DNA of 64,000 nucleotides from Empedobacter tilapiae (GTDB lineage Bacteria; Bacteroidota; Bacteroidia; Flavobacteriales; Weeksellaceae), in NCBI RefSeq assembly GCF_004785645.1, contig NZ_SRPE01000009.1, positions 62,001 to 126,000 of the forward strand, read 5' to 3'. Below, piece after piece: positions 26,382-35,180 of the stretch. The first letter of the stretch is position 1; each line of letters begins with the position of its first letter. The position numbers and the translations under genes are program-made. The notes beneath the pieces were generated by a model that saw nothing but the letters and a program-made list of their open reading frames with translations, did no database searches and was not told the DNA's origin.

Positions 26382-27932
26382 ATGAAAAACAATAAACTTT
26401 TTATCGCTATCATCGTTGCATTGCTAATTGGTGTTGCATTGGGAGGATATGTCAATCTATTTGGTCGAGGACAAGGGATTCGTATAGACACAAAAACAAT
26501 AGAGAATACTAATTTTATAGATGAAGTAAGCTATATTTCTACTGATAATGTAAAAAGAGTACAAAAAGTATTTATCTTCAAAGATTATAAAGATCCTAAA
26601 AAATTAGACTCAATACAAAAAGTATATAAAAATCAAGATATTGTTTTTGTTCCTAATGATGATGATAAAGCTCATTTTTATCCAAATAAGATCAAAGATT
26701 TAGATGTTAGCATCAAAAAAACTGAAAAATCTAAGGAAGGAAGGATTACAGGAATTAAAAATATCACTTCATTTTCAGAAAATATAAAACTTTTAGGTAC
26801 TATCTTCATCCGTTTAATTCAAATGATTATCGCTCCTTTAGTTTTTTCTACGTTAGTTGTAGGAATTGCTAAGATGGGAGATATGAAAATGGTAGGACGT
26901 GTTGGAGGGCGTGCTATGGGTTGGTTTATTACAGCTTCGCTTACTTCTTTGGTTATTGGAGCTATTGTTGTAAATCTTATTAAACCAGGAGAAGGTGTAA
27001 ATATCGAAATGGATGCTAGTTCTGCCCAAGACTTATTAAAAGGTCAAGCTTCACTTACATTAGAACATTTCATTACACATATGATTCCTAAATCTGTTTT
27101 TGAAGCATTTGCTACAAACGAGATCTTACAAATTGTTGTTTTCTCTATTTTCTTTGGTGTTGCTCTAGCTGCATTTGGTAAAGAAGGAGAAATAATAACA
27201 AAAGCCTTAGATAAAATTTCGCATGTAGTTTTAATCATGGTTGGATACGTAATGTGGACAGCTCCGTTGGGTGTTCTAGGAACAATTGCTGCTGCAATTG
27301 CTACTTATGGATTCGGAATTTTTGCTTTATATGTAAAATATTTAATCGCTTTCGTTATAGGTATAGCTCTTTTATGGTTAGTATTATGTATCGTTGGATA
27401 CTTCATTTTAGGTAATCGTCTATTCGATTTATTACGACATATAAAAGCTCCTTTATTGATTGCTTTCTCTACAACTTCTTCAGAAGCTGTATTTCCTAAA
27501 TTAGTAGAAGAATTAGAAAAATTTGGAGCTCAAAAGAAAATTATTTCATTCACATTACCACTCGGATATTCCTTCAATTTAGATGGATCAATGATGTATA
27601 TGACATTTGCATCGCTTTTCATCGCACAAGTTTATGGAATTCATATGCCAATCGAAAAACAAATTTTGATGCTACTTGTTTTAATGCTAACTTCTAAAGG
27701 TGTTGCAGGTGTACCAAGAGCCTCATTAATTGTAGTGGTTGCTACTTGCTCTATGTTTGGAATTCCACCAGAAGGAATTGCGTTGATTTTACCTATCGAC
27801 CATTTTTGTGATATGGCTCGTTCAATGACAAATGTACTTGGGAACGCTTTATCTACAGTTGCTGTAGACAAATGGGAAGGCCATATTGCGATAGAACAAG
27901 AATATATTCACAACGAAGATAAAAATGTATAA
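26382..27932 (+). CDS. dicarboxylate/amino acid:cation symporter (DAACS family)
   Basis: Inner-membrane carrier coupling Na+ or H+ to uptake of C4-dicarboxylates, glutamate or aspartate; 516 residues. The Ser-rich re-entrant loop AFSTTSSEAVFPKL, then SFTLPLGYSFNLDGSMMYMTFASLFIAQ and the late FGIPPEGIALILPIDHFCDMARSMTNVLGN are hallmark GltP/DctA motifs. After the first helix an insert of roughly 90 residues (about 30-125), charged and probably extracytoplasmic, precedes LLGTIFIRLIQMIIAPLVF. It makes the protein longer than the usual 420-440. Substrate cannot be decided. Single gene with terminator. Confidence 0.92.
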   Translation: MKNNKLFIAIIVALLIGVALGGYVNLFGRGQGIRIDTKTIENTNFIDEVSYISTDNVKRVQKVFIFKDYKDPKKLDSIQKVYKNQDIVFVPNDDDKAHFYPNKIKDLDVSIKKTEKSKEGRITGIKNITSFSENIKLLGTIFIRLIQMIIAPLVFSTLVVGIAKMGDMKMVGRVGGRAMGWFITASLTSLVIGAIVVNLIKPGEGVNIEMDASSAQDLLKGQASLTLEHFITHMIPKSVFEAFATNEILQIVVFSIFFGVALAAFGKEGEIITKALDKISHVVLIMVGYVMWTAPLGVLGTIAAAIATYGFGIFALYVKYLIAFVIGIALLWLVLCIVGYFILGNRLFDLLRHIKAPLLIAFSTTSSEAVFPKLVEELEKFGAQKKIISFTLPLGYSFNLDGSMMYMTFASLFIAQVYGIHMPIEKQILMLLVLMLTSKGVAGVPRASLIVVVATCSMFGIPPEGIALILPIDHFCDMARSMTNVLGNALSTVAVDKWEGHIAIEQEYIHNEDKNV

Positions 27933-27950
27933 ATTATATTTAAAAATAAA

Positions 27951-27974
27951 AAAAGCGGCTTAAAAGCCGCTTTT
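27951..27974. terminator. bidirectional intrinsic terminator
   Basis: Stem around AAAGCGGCTT / AAGCCGCTTT with A tract before and T tract after, between convergent genes. Confidence 0.9.
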
Positions 27975-28000
27975 TTTATTTTCTCTCTAATATTATTCGC

Positions 28001-28318
28001 TTATAATTTATCGTAATTAGGAAATTTTGAATTGACAATTCTTTTCCATTCAGGATGCTTCTTAATATATGCGAAAACATATGGACAATAAGGAAATAAC
28101 GAATTTTTATTTTCTTCTAAATAAGTCAATGTCTTTTCTACTAAAGCAGAAGCAACTCCTCTTCCTCCTAATTCTTCTGGAACTTCTGTATGTATCAATT
28201 TAATAATATCACCCTCTTGCTTATAATCAATAAATGCAATATAATTATCAACTTCTAACTCAAATCTAGAAGTTTTTTCATTCTTAACAACTTGTAATGG
28301 AATTAATTCTTCATTCAT
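28001..28318 (-). CDS. YjdJ-type GNAT N-acetyltransferase
   Basis: A 105-residue minimal GNAT-fold protein. The pattern FELEVDNYIAFIDYKQEGDIIKLIHTEVPEELGGRGVASALVEKTL contains the acetyl-CoA pyrophosphate-binding element GGRGVAS. The end CPYVFAYIKKHPEW is diagnostic for the short YjdJ/Gcn5-related subfamily. Substrate unknown. Single gene on the minus strand between two terminators. Confidence 0.88.
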   Translation of the reverse strand: MNEELIPLQVVKNEKTSRFELEVDNYIAFIDYKQEGDIIKLIHTEVPEELGGRGVASALVEKTLTYLEENKNSLFPYCPYVFAYIKKHPEWKRIVNSKFPNYDKL

Positions 28319-28385
28319 ATTTATCTAGTTTTTTATAATACAAAAATCTTTCATTATTTAAAGAAATTAATTGATATACATCAAA

Positions 28386-28410
28386 AAAGCAACCAAAATT
28401 TGATTGCTTT
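28386..28410 (-). terminator. intrinsic terminator of the metallophosphoesterase
   Basis: Stem AAAGCAACCAAA / TTTGATTGCTTT (one G-U pair); T run follows on the minus strand. Confidence 0.82.
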
Positions 28411-28424
28411 CTTTATTTTATATT

Positions 28425-29657
28425 TTATACAGATTTCAACTCTATTAATGTTATTTCGGGCCAAACGCCTACTCTTCCAGGATAAAAGTGATAACCAAAT
28501 CCTCGATTTACATTGATAATCTTTCCTTCAAAATCATAAAATCCCGCCCATTGCGGATACACATATTGCGCAGGACTCCAACGCAAACCAATCTTCGGAA
28601 CTTCAATTCCCAACTGCATTCCATGCGTATGTCCAGATAAAGTCAAGTCAAAATGTTTCGGATGATTTTTCAATATCTCATTCCAATGTGATGGATCATG
28701 AGACATTACAATCTTAAAATCATCAAAATTGACATAATTAGCTGCCAAATCAATATCACCTAATTTCTTAAATCGTGTTCCCCAATTCTGAACGCCAATC
28801 AACGCAATTTTTTCATTGTTTTTAACAATAAATCTATTCTCATTAAGCAATAATTTCATTCCAATCTTAGGGAAAATCGCTTTGATTTTCTCAAAATTAT
28901 CTTGCTTTTCTTCCTCCGTTTTCCAATCCGAATATTCTCCATAATCATGATTTCCTAATACAGCAAAATTACCATGCGGAGCTTGTTTTATTTTCGAAAA
29001 AACATCGTACCATTTATCCATTTCCCAATGAAAATTATTTACAATATCTCCCGTAAATAATAAAATATCAAAATCTTGTTGATTGATTAAATCGATTGCA
29101 TATTCTATCTTTTCACGATTATCCAAACTTCCCGAATGAATATCTGTAATGTGTAAGATTTTGAAACCATCAAACGATTTTGGTAAACGTTGATACGCCA
29201 ATTTTTTCTTGATTACTTTGAAATTATATTTTCCTAAAGTCATTCCATATATCAAACTAAAAAAAGGTATTGAAGCTACTGTTAATCCAGAAATCATTAC
29301 AAATTTTCGGCGAGAAGGTAAATAAGAATCTTCTTTTGTTTGATGATTTGTTGCACGATTAAATAACCAACCAAAGCCTCTAAAAATATCTTGAACCAAG
29401 AAAAATAGAACCAGAATAATTCGAGGAAAGCCAAACAACATAAACAAACCTGTTGCCCACATTGTTGTTTGTGTTTGACCAACATTACGATCAAAAAAGA
29501 TTAGATTATATCCAAAATTACCCAAAACAAGTAACCACAAAAGCACATTTCCTAAAAGAATATACTTATTTTGAATGAATTTTTTAAAATTATAATACAG
29601 GTAAATTTCAAGTACGATTGAAATAATTATTGACGTGATAACACTATAAACAAACAT
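28425..29657 (-). CDS. membrane-anchored metallophosphoesterase
   Basis: Calcineurin-like phosphoesterase, 410 residues. Four hydrophobic segments lie within about residues 1-145. The dinuclear metal domain follows: ILHITDIHSG (D-x-H), LLFTGDIVNN (GD), AVLGNHDYGEY (GNHD), IVMSHDPSHW and LTLSGHTHGMQLG (GHTH). This is the YkuE/TMEM62-like arrangement, where the enzyme acts at the membrane, possibly on a lipid or nucleotide-linked substrate such as UDP-diacylglucosamine; the substrate is not established. Single gene. Confidence 0.9.
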   Translation of the reverse strand: MFVYSVITSIIISIVLEIYLYYNFKKFIQNKYILLGNVLLWLLVLGNFGYNLIFFDRNVGQTQTTMWATGLFMLFGFPRIILVLFFLVQDIFRGFGWLFNRATNHQTKEDSYLPSRRKFVMISGLTVASIPFFSLIYGMTLGKYNFKVIKKKLAYQRLPKSFDGFKILHITDIHSGSLDNREKIEYAIDLINQQDFDILLFTGDIVNNFHWEMDKWYDVFSKIKQAPHGNFAVLGNHDYGEYSDWKTEEEKQDNFEKIKAIFPKIGMKLLLNENRFIVKNNEKIALIGVQNWGTRFKKLGDIDLAANYVNFDDFKIVMSHDPSHWNEILKNHPKHFDLTLSGHTHGMQLGIEVPKIGLRWSPAQYVYPQWAGFYDFEGKIINVNRGFGYHFYPGRVGVWPEITLIELKSV

Positions 29658-29781
29658 TATTTTATTTGATTTTGAACAAAAATAAAAGAAATCTTTCTAA
29701 CAGTAATTCATTATTAAATTCTTAACAGAACATTATAAAATTTATAGATGATTCTGCACAAAAATTTGCGTGATAAAAACG

Positions 29782-29789
29782 TAACTTTG
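29782..29789 (+). promoter_or_regulatory. possible -7 box (TAACTTTG)
   Basis: TAnnTTTG match 23 nt before the ATG at 29813; a TTG lies upstream but at shorter than usual spacing (13 nt). Confidence 0.45.
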
Positions 29790-29812
29790 TAGCATATTTT
29801 TAAGCATAAATT

Positions 29813-31057
29813 ATGAAAAATAGACTACCTGTAACGGTACTTTCTGGATTTCTTGGAAGCGGAAAAACAACACTTCTTAATCATATATTACACAACAAAA
29901 AAGGACTAAAAGTAGCAGTTATCGTAAACGATATGGGCGCGGTAAATATTGATGCGCAAATGGTTTCACGTGAAAATGATTTAATTCAAACGGATGAAAA
30001 ATTGGTTGAATTGAGCAATGGTTGCGTTTGTTGTGAATTACGAGAGGATTTGATTGTAGAAATCGAGAAGTTAGCACAATCAGTGAAATATGATTATTTG
30101 GTTATCGAAAGTTCTGGTATTTCTGATCCAGGCCCTATTGCGCAATCATTGGATTTTGTTTCGCCAGATGGTAAAATTGATTTGCCAAAAGTTGCACGTT
30201 TAGACACGTTGGTAACAGTAGTTGACGCTTATAATTTCTTCAAAAATTTAGGAACTGATGAAGATGTTTTTGATCGTGGTTTTACAGAAAATAGAGAAGA
30301 TAATCGTCCGATTGTGAATCTTTTAATCGATCAAATTGAATTTTCGAATGTGATTATTCTAAATAAAATGGATTTGGTTGAAGAAGAAACGTTGATGAAT
30401 ATTGAAGCGTTTGTCACAAAACTAAACCCAACAGCTAAAATAATTCCTGCAAGTTTTTCTCATGTTGAATTAACTGAAATTTTGAATACCAATTTATTTG
30501 ATTTTGAGAAAATTCAAGATATGGATGCTTGGGTAAAATTATTAGAAGAGCAAGAAAAAGAGAAACATCACCATCATCATCACAACCATGATCACGAATG
30601 TGGCGAACATTGTACGCACGAACACCACGATCATTTGGAAGAAAAATATGGAATGACTTCTTTTGTTTACAGACAAAAAATTCCATTTCATGCAGAACGT
30701 TTTTTAACGTATTTGAATGATAATTTTCCTCCAACTATTTACCGTTCAAAAGGTTTATTTTGGTTAGCGAATCGTCCTGATGAAGCTATTTTCTTGAGTC
30801 AAGCTGGTGGTAGTATCCGAATTGATCCTGCGGGAGCTTGGTGGTGCTCAATGCCATATGACGAAAGAATTCAGTTTGCAGCTTATCAATTTAATCAAAA
30901 AACGATTGACGCAAAATGGTCGAAAGAATGGGGAGATCGAATGATAGAACTTGTTTTTATTGGACAAGATCTGGATAAAGAAAAAGTTACACAAGAATTA
31001 AATTCTTGTTTACTGAATGAGCAAGAAATTGCAGAATGGCAAGCAAAACATAATTAA
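29813..31057 (+). CDS. CobW/ZNG1-type GTPase, probable zinc metallochaperone
   Basis: G3E-family GTPase, 414 residues. P-loop [12 protein letters not shown] (about 11-22), the metal-binding CxCC motif at residues 71-74 ([10 protein letters not shown]), Walker [11 protein letters not shown] and base-recognition NKMDLV. A His/Asp/Cys-rich loop at roughly 251-275 contains a run of six His followed by [17 protein letters not shown]. The CobW C-terminal domain follows ([38 protein letters not shown]). This matches the YciC/ZigA class induced by zinc shortage. There is no cobalamin-synthesis neighbour, supporting zinc over cobalt. I could not identify a Zur site. Confidence 0.9.
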   Translation: MKNRLPVTVLSGFLGSGKTTLLNHILHNKKGLKVAVIVNDMGAVNIDAQMVSRENDLIQTDEKLVELSNGCVCCELREDLIVEIEKLAQSVKYDYLVIESSGISDPGPIAQSLDFVSPDGKIDLPKVARLDTLVTVVDAYNFFKNLGTDEDVFDRGFTENREDNRPIVNLLIDQIEFSNVIILNKMDLVEEETLMNIEAFVTKLNPTAKIIPASFSHVELTEILNTNLFDFEKIQDMDAWVKLLEEQEKEKHHHHHHNHDHECGEHCTHEHHDHLEEKYGMTSFVYRQKIPFHAERFLTYLNDNFPPTIYRSKGLFWLANRPDEAIFLSQAGGSIRIDPAGAWWCSMPYDERIQFAAYQFNQKTIDAKWSKEWGDRMIELVFIGQDLDKEKVTQELNSCLLNEQEIAEWQAKHN

Positions 31058-31060
31058 AAT

Positions 31061-31097
31061 AAAAGAGCCTTATTTTGAATTGAAATAACGCTCTTTT
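31061..31097. terminator. bidirectional intrinsic terminator
   Basis: Stem AAAAGAGCCTTATTT / AAATAACGCTCTTTT with one C-C mismatch. It ends the GTPase gene and would also stop transcripts leaving the T6SS cassette on the minus strand. Confidence 0.8.
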
Positions 31098-31171
31098 TCT
31101 TATCATCCTTGTTCTAAAGATTTAAACAGATTATTTCATTTAACAAATTCACTTGTCCTTTCCTAAAGGCT

Positions 31172-31243
31172 CAGTTAATTACAAACAGGTATGTTTATCC
31201 TTATCCGAGGATGCAGTTGATTACAAACAGGTGTGTTTGTAAT
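31172..31243. repeat. two-copy 42-bp repeat with hairpin
   Basis: CAGTTAATTACAAACAGG at 31172 recurs as CAGTTGATTACAAACAGG at 31214, a period of 42. The second copy forms a perfect 10-bp hairpin (ATTACAAACA / TGTTTGTAAT) with GGTG loop; the first forms only part of it. The surrounding 31098-31396 stretch has no intact gene. Confidence 0.7.
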
Positions 31244-31396
31244 AAAATTCTCTTGAAAATACTTGTAAATAATTTTTATTTCTTATACAACTATTGATTA
31301 TTAACGTCTTGTATAAATGCTATTTCTACTTCTGAAAAGAAAATTTCTGATTCCTTTTTCCAATTCTATAAATGATTTAGTATTTTCTAAAATTAT

Positions 31397-31495
31397 CATA
31401 TTGTTATCTGTTTTTTATTGAGAACAAGCTATGATAGAACAAATTCCAAAAAACAGAATACAACCAATTTTTATTTATGATCGATCTTTTCTCAT
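31397..31495 (-). pseudogene. decayed 5' fragment of a third immunity-lipoprotein copy
   Basis: On the minus strand this starts ATGAGAAAA directly after the TAA of the neighbouring copy. It is nearly identical at the DNA level to the first 33 codons of the copy starting at 32582 (signal-peptide and lipobox region through DNNM). It carries TAA at codon 7 where the sister has TAC, and a second stop after the lipobox region. Homology ends abruptly at 31397. Beyond it, about 31310-31396, a short frame reading ESEIFFSEVEIAFIQDVNNQ and a stop may be the tail of another lost gene; that part is speculative. Confidence 0.75.
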
Positions 31496-32582
31496 TTACT
31501 TCTCAAATTCGCCAACCATAATTCGTCCGCCACTTTCTGGTGAATCAAAATCCCAAAAAATACCTTCTGTTACCAAAAATTGATCTTTATAAAAGCCAAA
31601 TAAATTCTGAAGAATTATAAATCCTTGTACATGGTGGGTTGTCCATGTTTTACCATAATCGTACGAATATCGTATTTCTGGCTTAGAGCCTATCTTTCTA
31701 TAATCACATATAAAGTTTTTGTAACGATAGAAAGATTTATTATCATTTGTTTCTTCATATAACTTATTTTCATAAATATCATATATTTCTGACTCATAAT
31801 TAACGCCATCATCTATTCTTACTTTTTTGAGAATTAATTGATTATCTATATAGAAGAAATAATCATATTTATTTTTTAATTGACTTAAAACTTTCTGCTC
31901 TTTTGTTCTGAGATTAATTTCTATTATTTCTTGGTTTTTTTTATAAACAATTCTTGTATCTCCAATATGAAAAAAAGATTTACCTATTTCATTAGTAGGA
32001 ATAGAATATTCTTCTTTTAAATTTAATAAATTAATTATTTTAGGGATAGATTCATTTCTTTGCAGAATATATTTTCCATCAAAATAGCTATAAAAGATAC
32101 TTTTATCAGAGTACTCTAAAACTTTTGTCAATTCAAACGTTTTGTTATTCAATAACTGAAGTTGATGTATTTTGACAGCTTCATTATTCATTGTATATGA
32201 TTTTATCAAAGTATAATCTCCTTTAGAATCTATATCTTCAAAATCTTCATCATTCAATAAGATTTCTTTATAGGTTTTTCCTTTGTCATTACTCGCAAAT
32301 AAAACCGCTACTGAACCTCCCTTTTTTTCTTCGTTAAACTTCCATACCATTTTAGACCCTGCTAATAATATTGTATTTTCATTTGGTATAGCTATTTTTT
32401 TTTAAACTAACAGCGCTCCCTGGATTAAATCCATTAGGTCTAACTTTATATAAATCAAAAAAATCGAATTTACTTATCCACTTCATATTGTTATCTGTTT
32501 TTTGTTGAGAACAAGCTATGATAGAACAAATTCCTAACAACAGAATACAACCAATTTTTATGTATGATGGAACTTTTCTCAT
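31496..32582 (-). pseudogene. second immunity-like lipoprotein gene, frameshifted in poly-A
   Basis: Paralogue of the intact gene at 32583. The 5' part (32582 down to 32379) encodes a lipoprotein signal with lipobox SIIAC (Cys24) and the shared KWISKFDFFDLYKVR stretch. It then runs into nine A residues (coding strand; T run at 32395-32403) and stops. With eight A the frame would read LKKIAIPNENTILLAG and continue into the 284-codon 3' part (31496-32350) with no other stop, giving about 361 residues, as in the sister. The 3' part has FASNDKGKTYKEILLND and the Asp-box-like SYDYGKTWTTHHVQG. It begins at the base after its sister's stop. It could be a dead duplicate, a phase-variable gene or a sequencing error. 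Confidence 0.8.
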
Positions 32583-33680
32583 TTACTTCTCAAATTCGCC
32601 AACCATAATTCGTCCGCCACTTTCTGGTGAATCAAAATGCCAAAAAATACCTTCTGTTACCAAAAATTGATCTTTATAAAAACCAAACAAATTCTGAAGA
32701 ATGGTAAATCCTTGTACATGGTGGGTTGTCCATGTTTTTCCATAATCGTACGAATATCGTATTTCTGGCTTAGGACCTATATTACTATAATCGCACATAA
32801 AGTTTTTGTAACGATAGAAATCCAAGTTTTCATTTGTTAAATCACACAACTTCTCTTCATTTGCATTATATACACTTGTTGAAAAAGAACCATCAGCTTC
32901 TACTTTATCATCTATTCCAAAAGAATAATCATTCCCATCAAACCAAAAGTAATTATATACTCTCTTAAGATTCTTAATTACATTCTTAGTATTTGTTTTT
33001 ATATCATATTCTTCGATTGTTTGATTTATCAGATAAATAAACTTTCCATCTCCTTTATTATACAAAACTTTTTTAGAAAGCAATTGTTCTGGAACATCAT
33101 ATTCTTCTTTCTTGTCAAACAGATTGATTAATTTTGAACCTAATTTATTTTTTTTGATAATGTATTTCCCATCAAAACGATTATATGAAATATCTTTATC
33201 TAAATACTCTTCAACTTTTATCAATTCGAATGTTTTGTTATTCAATAACTGAAGTTTTTGAACTTTTATAGCATCTTTATTTAATGTATATGATTTTATC
33301 ATTGTATAATCTCCTTTTGCTTCCATATATAAAAAACTAACATCATTTAATAAGATTTCTTTATAGGTTTTTCCTTTGTCATTGGATGCAAATAAAACTG
33401 CTACATCACTTTTTTTATTTTCATCAAAAGAATTTTCATCTTTAGCTCCTGCTAATAGTATTGTGTTTTCATTTGGTATAGCAATTTTTTCTAATCTAAT
33501 GGCACTACCAGGGTTAAAATATCCTCCATTTACTCTTACTTTATATAAATCAAAAAAATCGAATTTACTTATCCATTTCATATTGTTATCTGTTTTTTGT
33601 TGAGAACAAGCCATGATAGATAAAAAACATACTATGCGCCATGTTCCTTGTTTTAAAATATTGATTAATCTACTTCCCAT
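32583..33680 (-). CDS. candidate T6SS immunity lipoprotein, BNR/Asp-box propeller-like
   Basis: A 365-residue protein with a lipoprotein signal (hydrophobic IVCFLSIMAC, Cys25; SQQKTDNN after it is not acidic, favouring a periplasm-facing anchor). Two Asp-box-like motifs are visible, SNDKGKTY (around 90) and SYDYGKTW (around 305), suggesting a beta-propeller related to BNR/YCF48-like proteins. The ATG lies inside the last codons of the upstream candidate toxin gene (11-nt overlap), so translation is coupled. That pairing behind vgrG, plus tandem copies downstream, is the classic layout of an effector and its immunity gene. The immunity role is inference from position; a lipoprotein location would imply a toxin acting in the periplasm. 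Confidence 0.7.
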   Translation of the reverse strand: MGSRLINILKQGTWRIVCFLSIMACSQQKTDNNMKWISKFDFFDLYKVRVNGGYFNPGSAIRLEKIAIPNENTILLAGAKDENSFDENKKSDVAVLFASNDKGKTYKEILLNDVSFLYMEAKGDYTMIKSYTLNKDAIKVQKLQLLNNKTFELIKVEEYLDKDISYNRFDGKYIIKKNKLGSKLINLFDKKEEYDVPEQLLSKKVLYNKGDGKFIYLINQTIEEYDIKTNTKNVIKNLKRVYNYFWFDGNDYSFGIDDKVEADGSFSTSVYNANEEKLCDLTNENLDFYRYKNFMCDYSNIGPKPEIRYSYDYGKTWTTHHVQGFTILQNLFGFYKDQFLVTEGIFWHFDSPESGGRIMVGEFEK

Positions 33681-35178
33681 TCTTGATACTGTTTTCGTTC
33701 ACAAACTCTGTTACATCCTCTTGCATCACAATGTTCCATACTTCATTTACAATTTTTTCAGCTGCTTCTTTTATCACTTTCCAAGCATCCCTTAGTATCG
33801 AGTTTTCTTCTTGGCGGTAATGTTCGATATTGCTAAACAACAAAGTGTCGTAATCCATATTAGCAGCTACAATAGCAGCTTGCAACCATGTACCATATGC
33901 GCCATCGCCCATCCATTCTTTAAAATCGGGCGATAAACCTACCAACGCCAAATCTTTAATCGGTAATTCTGACATAGCTTTTGGATTATATGCATCGGGA
34001 TGCGTTGCAAAAGCAAACTCTTGAAAGCGATGATTAATCAATTCGATGTTTTTATAATATCTTACTTTTTTTTCTGTTCTTATTTCTTCTAGTTTTTCAG
34101 GTTCATTTTCATATTCTTTTTTTTCTAATTCAGTCGATTCAAAATTTTTATTAAACGTACTTTCCATACTTTTTATAATTTTATCATAAACCGCTTCATA
34201 TTTGTAATCAATTAATCCAACTTCCATTAACTTTTGTAAATCATGTCTTGCTTTAGACAACCATTTCTTACCTTGCGGAGATAGTTTTGGGTTCAGTACA
34301 TGAGTAAAACGTACGCAGTATTTAAAACCATAACTATGCGACAAAAGTGGTTTTGCTTCTACACCATTACGTGTTTCTGCTTTTATTTGCGCTGTAGACA
34401 TTCCTACAGCTTCTTTCATTTCTTTTGTTAAGGCATAAATTTCAAAGAACTTAGTTGTTGCTTCATTCATCTTTAACATTGGTCCATAATAATAGTTAGG
34501 AGGCACATGTCCACAATCCTTATGTCTACGCATAAAATCATTATAGCGAAACTGGTAAAACTCGCAACGTCCATAACCAATGTCTTTGTAACTTTTTACA
34601 ACTTTTTTGTCGCAAGTATGCACCGTAAGATAGTTTTCTACCGCTTGAGGTAGCTTTATTAAAGAGTCACTTTCATAAGAGTTTTCAAAATAAAGTTCTA
34701 TTTCGTCGTTCTCTTCATTCTGCGCAAAATTTTCTATCCCTTGCGACAAGGTTAGTGGTAAACTTGCTCTAGTTCCATTTAAAGTCACTGAGGTTATTTC
34801 ACTTTTAGTTCCATCAGGATTGGGTCTAACGATTTCTATTTCATCAGGAAAAAAGTTAGCTCCATCATAATCATACAACTTTATGAAAATCTTTTTCTCC
34901 TCCGTTACATGTTGCATTTCCAAATTAAAATAAACAGTTTCCCCTACTTTTGCTTCGGTTATTCTATTATTACCTTCAGCATCACTGCTCCACCAGCCTT
35001 CTTTAAAGTACTGTAATTTTTCGTCTTTATCTTTCTCTGGCGTTCCAAACACGGTCCCATTCTTCGCTGTAAAATGGCTAAACTGTCCTGCATAAGCCTC
35101 AAACTCGTTGGTAAACACTGTCCAACCTTTTTCTATTTCGGTTATATGTTCTTCTCCTGTAATCCTTATTATTGACAT
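33670..35178 (-). CDS. candidate T6SS effector of unrecognised toxin class
   Basis: A 502-residue protein without signal peptide or membrane helix, starting 2 nt after vgrG. Residues about 55-190 look like an Ig-like beta-sandwich (WWSSDAEGNNRITEAKVGETVYFNLEMQ, KIFIKLYDYDG), a module I associate with Bacteroidota VgrG-linked effectors and that may serve as carrier. The rest (about 195-480) is mainly helical. It holds HSYGFKYCVRFTHVLNPKLSPQGKKWLSKARHDLQ, a charged coiled-coil-like insert rich in Lys/Glu, and FQEFAFATHPDAY followed by ELPIKDLALVGLSPDFKEW. The conserved-looking Cys, His and Asp residues could be catalytic, but I cannot name a fold. The toxin role is inferred from being between vgrG and a lipoprotein gene that overlaps it. 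Confidence 0.65.
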   Translation of the reverse strand: MSIIRITGEEHITEIEKGWTVFTNEFEAYAGQFSHFTAKNGTVFGTPEKDKDEKLQYFKEGWWSSDAEGNNRITEAKVGETVYFNLEMQHVTEEKKIFIKLYDYDGANFFPDEIEIVRPNPDGTKSEITSVTLNGTRASLPLTLSQGIENFAQNEENDEIELYFENSYESDSLIKLPQAVENYLTVHTCDKKVVKSYKDIGYGRCEFYQFRYNDFMRRHKDCGHVPPNYYYGPMLKMNEATTKFFEIYALTKEMKEAVGMSTAQIKAETRNGVEAKPLLSHSYGFKYCVRFTHVLNPKLSPQGKKWLSKARHDLQKLMEVGLIDYKYEAVYDKIIKSMESTFNKNFESTELEKKEYENEPEKLEEIRTEKKVRYYKNIELINHRFQEFAFATHPDAYNPKAMSELPIKDLALVGLSPDFKEWMGDGAYGTWLQAAIVAANMDYDTLLFSNIEHYRQEENSILRDAWKVIKEAAEKIVNEVWNIVMQEDVTEFVNENSIKNGK

Positions 35179-35180
35179 AA

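Noticed and set aside
33670-35178. Naming the candidate effector as a known lipase, amidase or nuclease
   Set aside because: None of the usual catalytic signatures (GxSxG, NlpC/P60 Cys-His, HNH, PAAR fusion) can be seen, so I leave the activity open.
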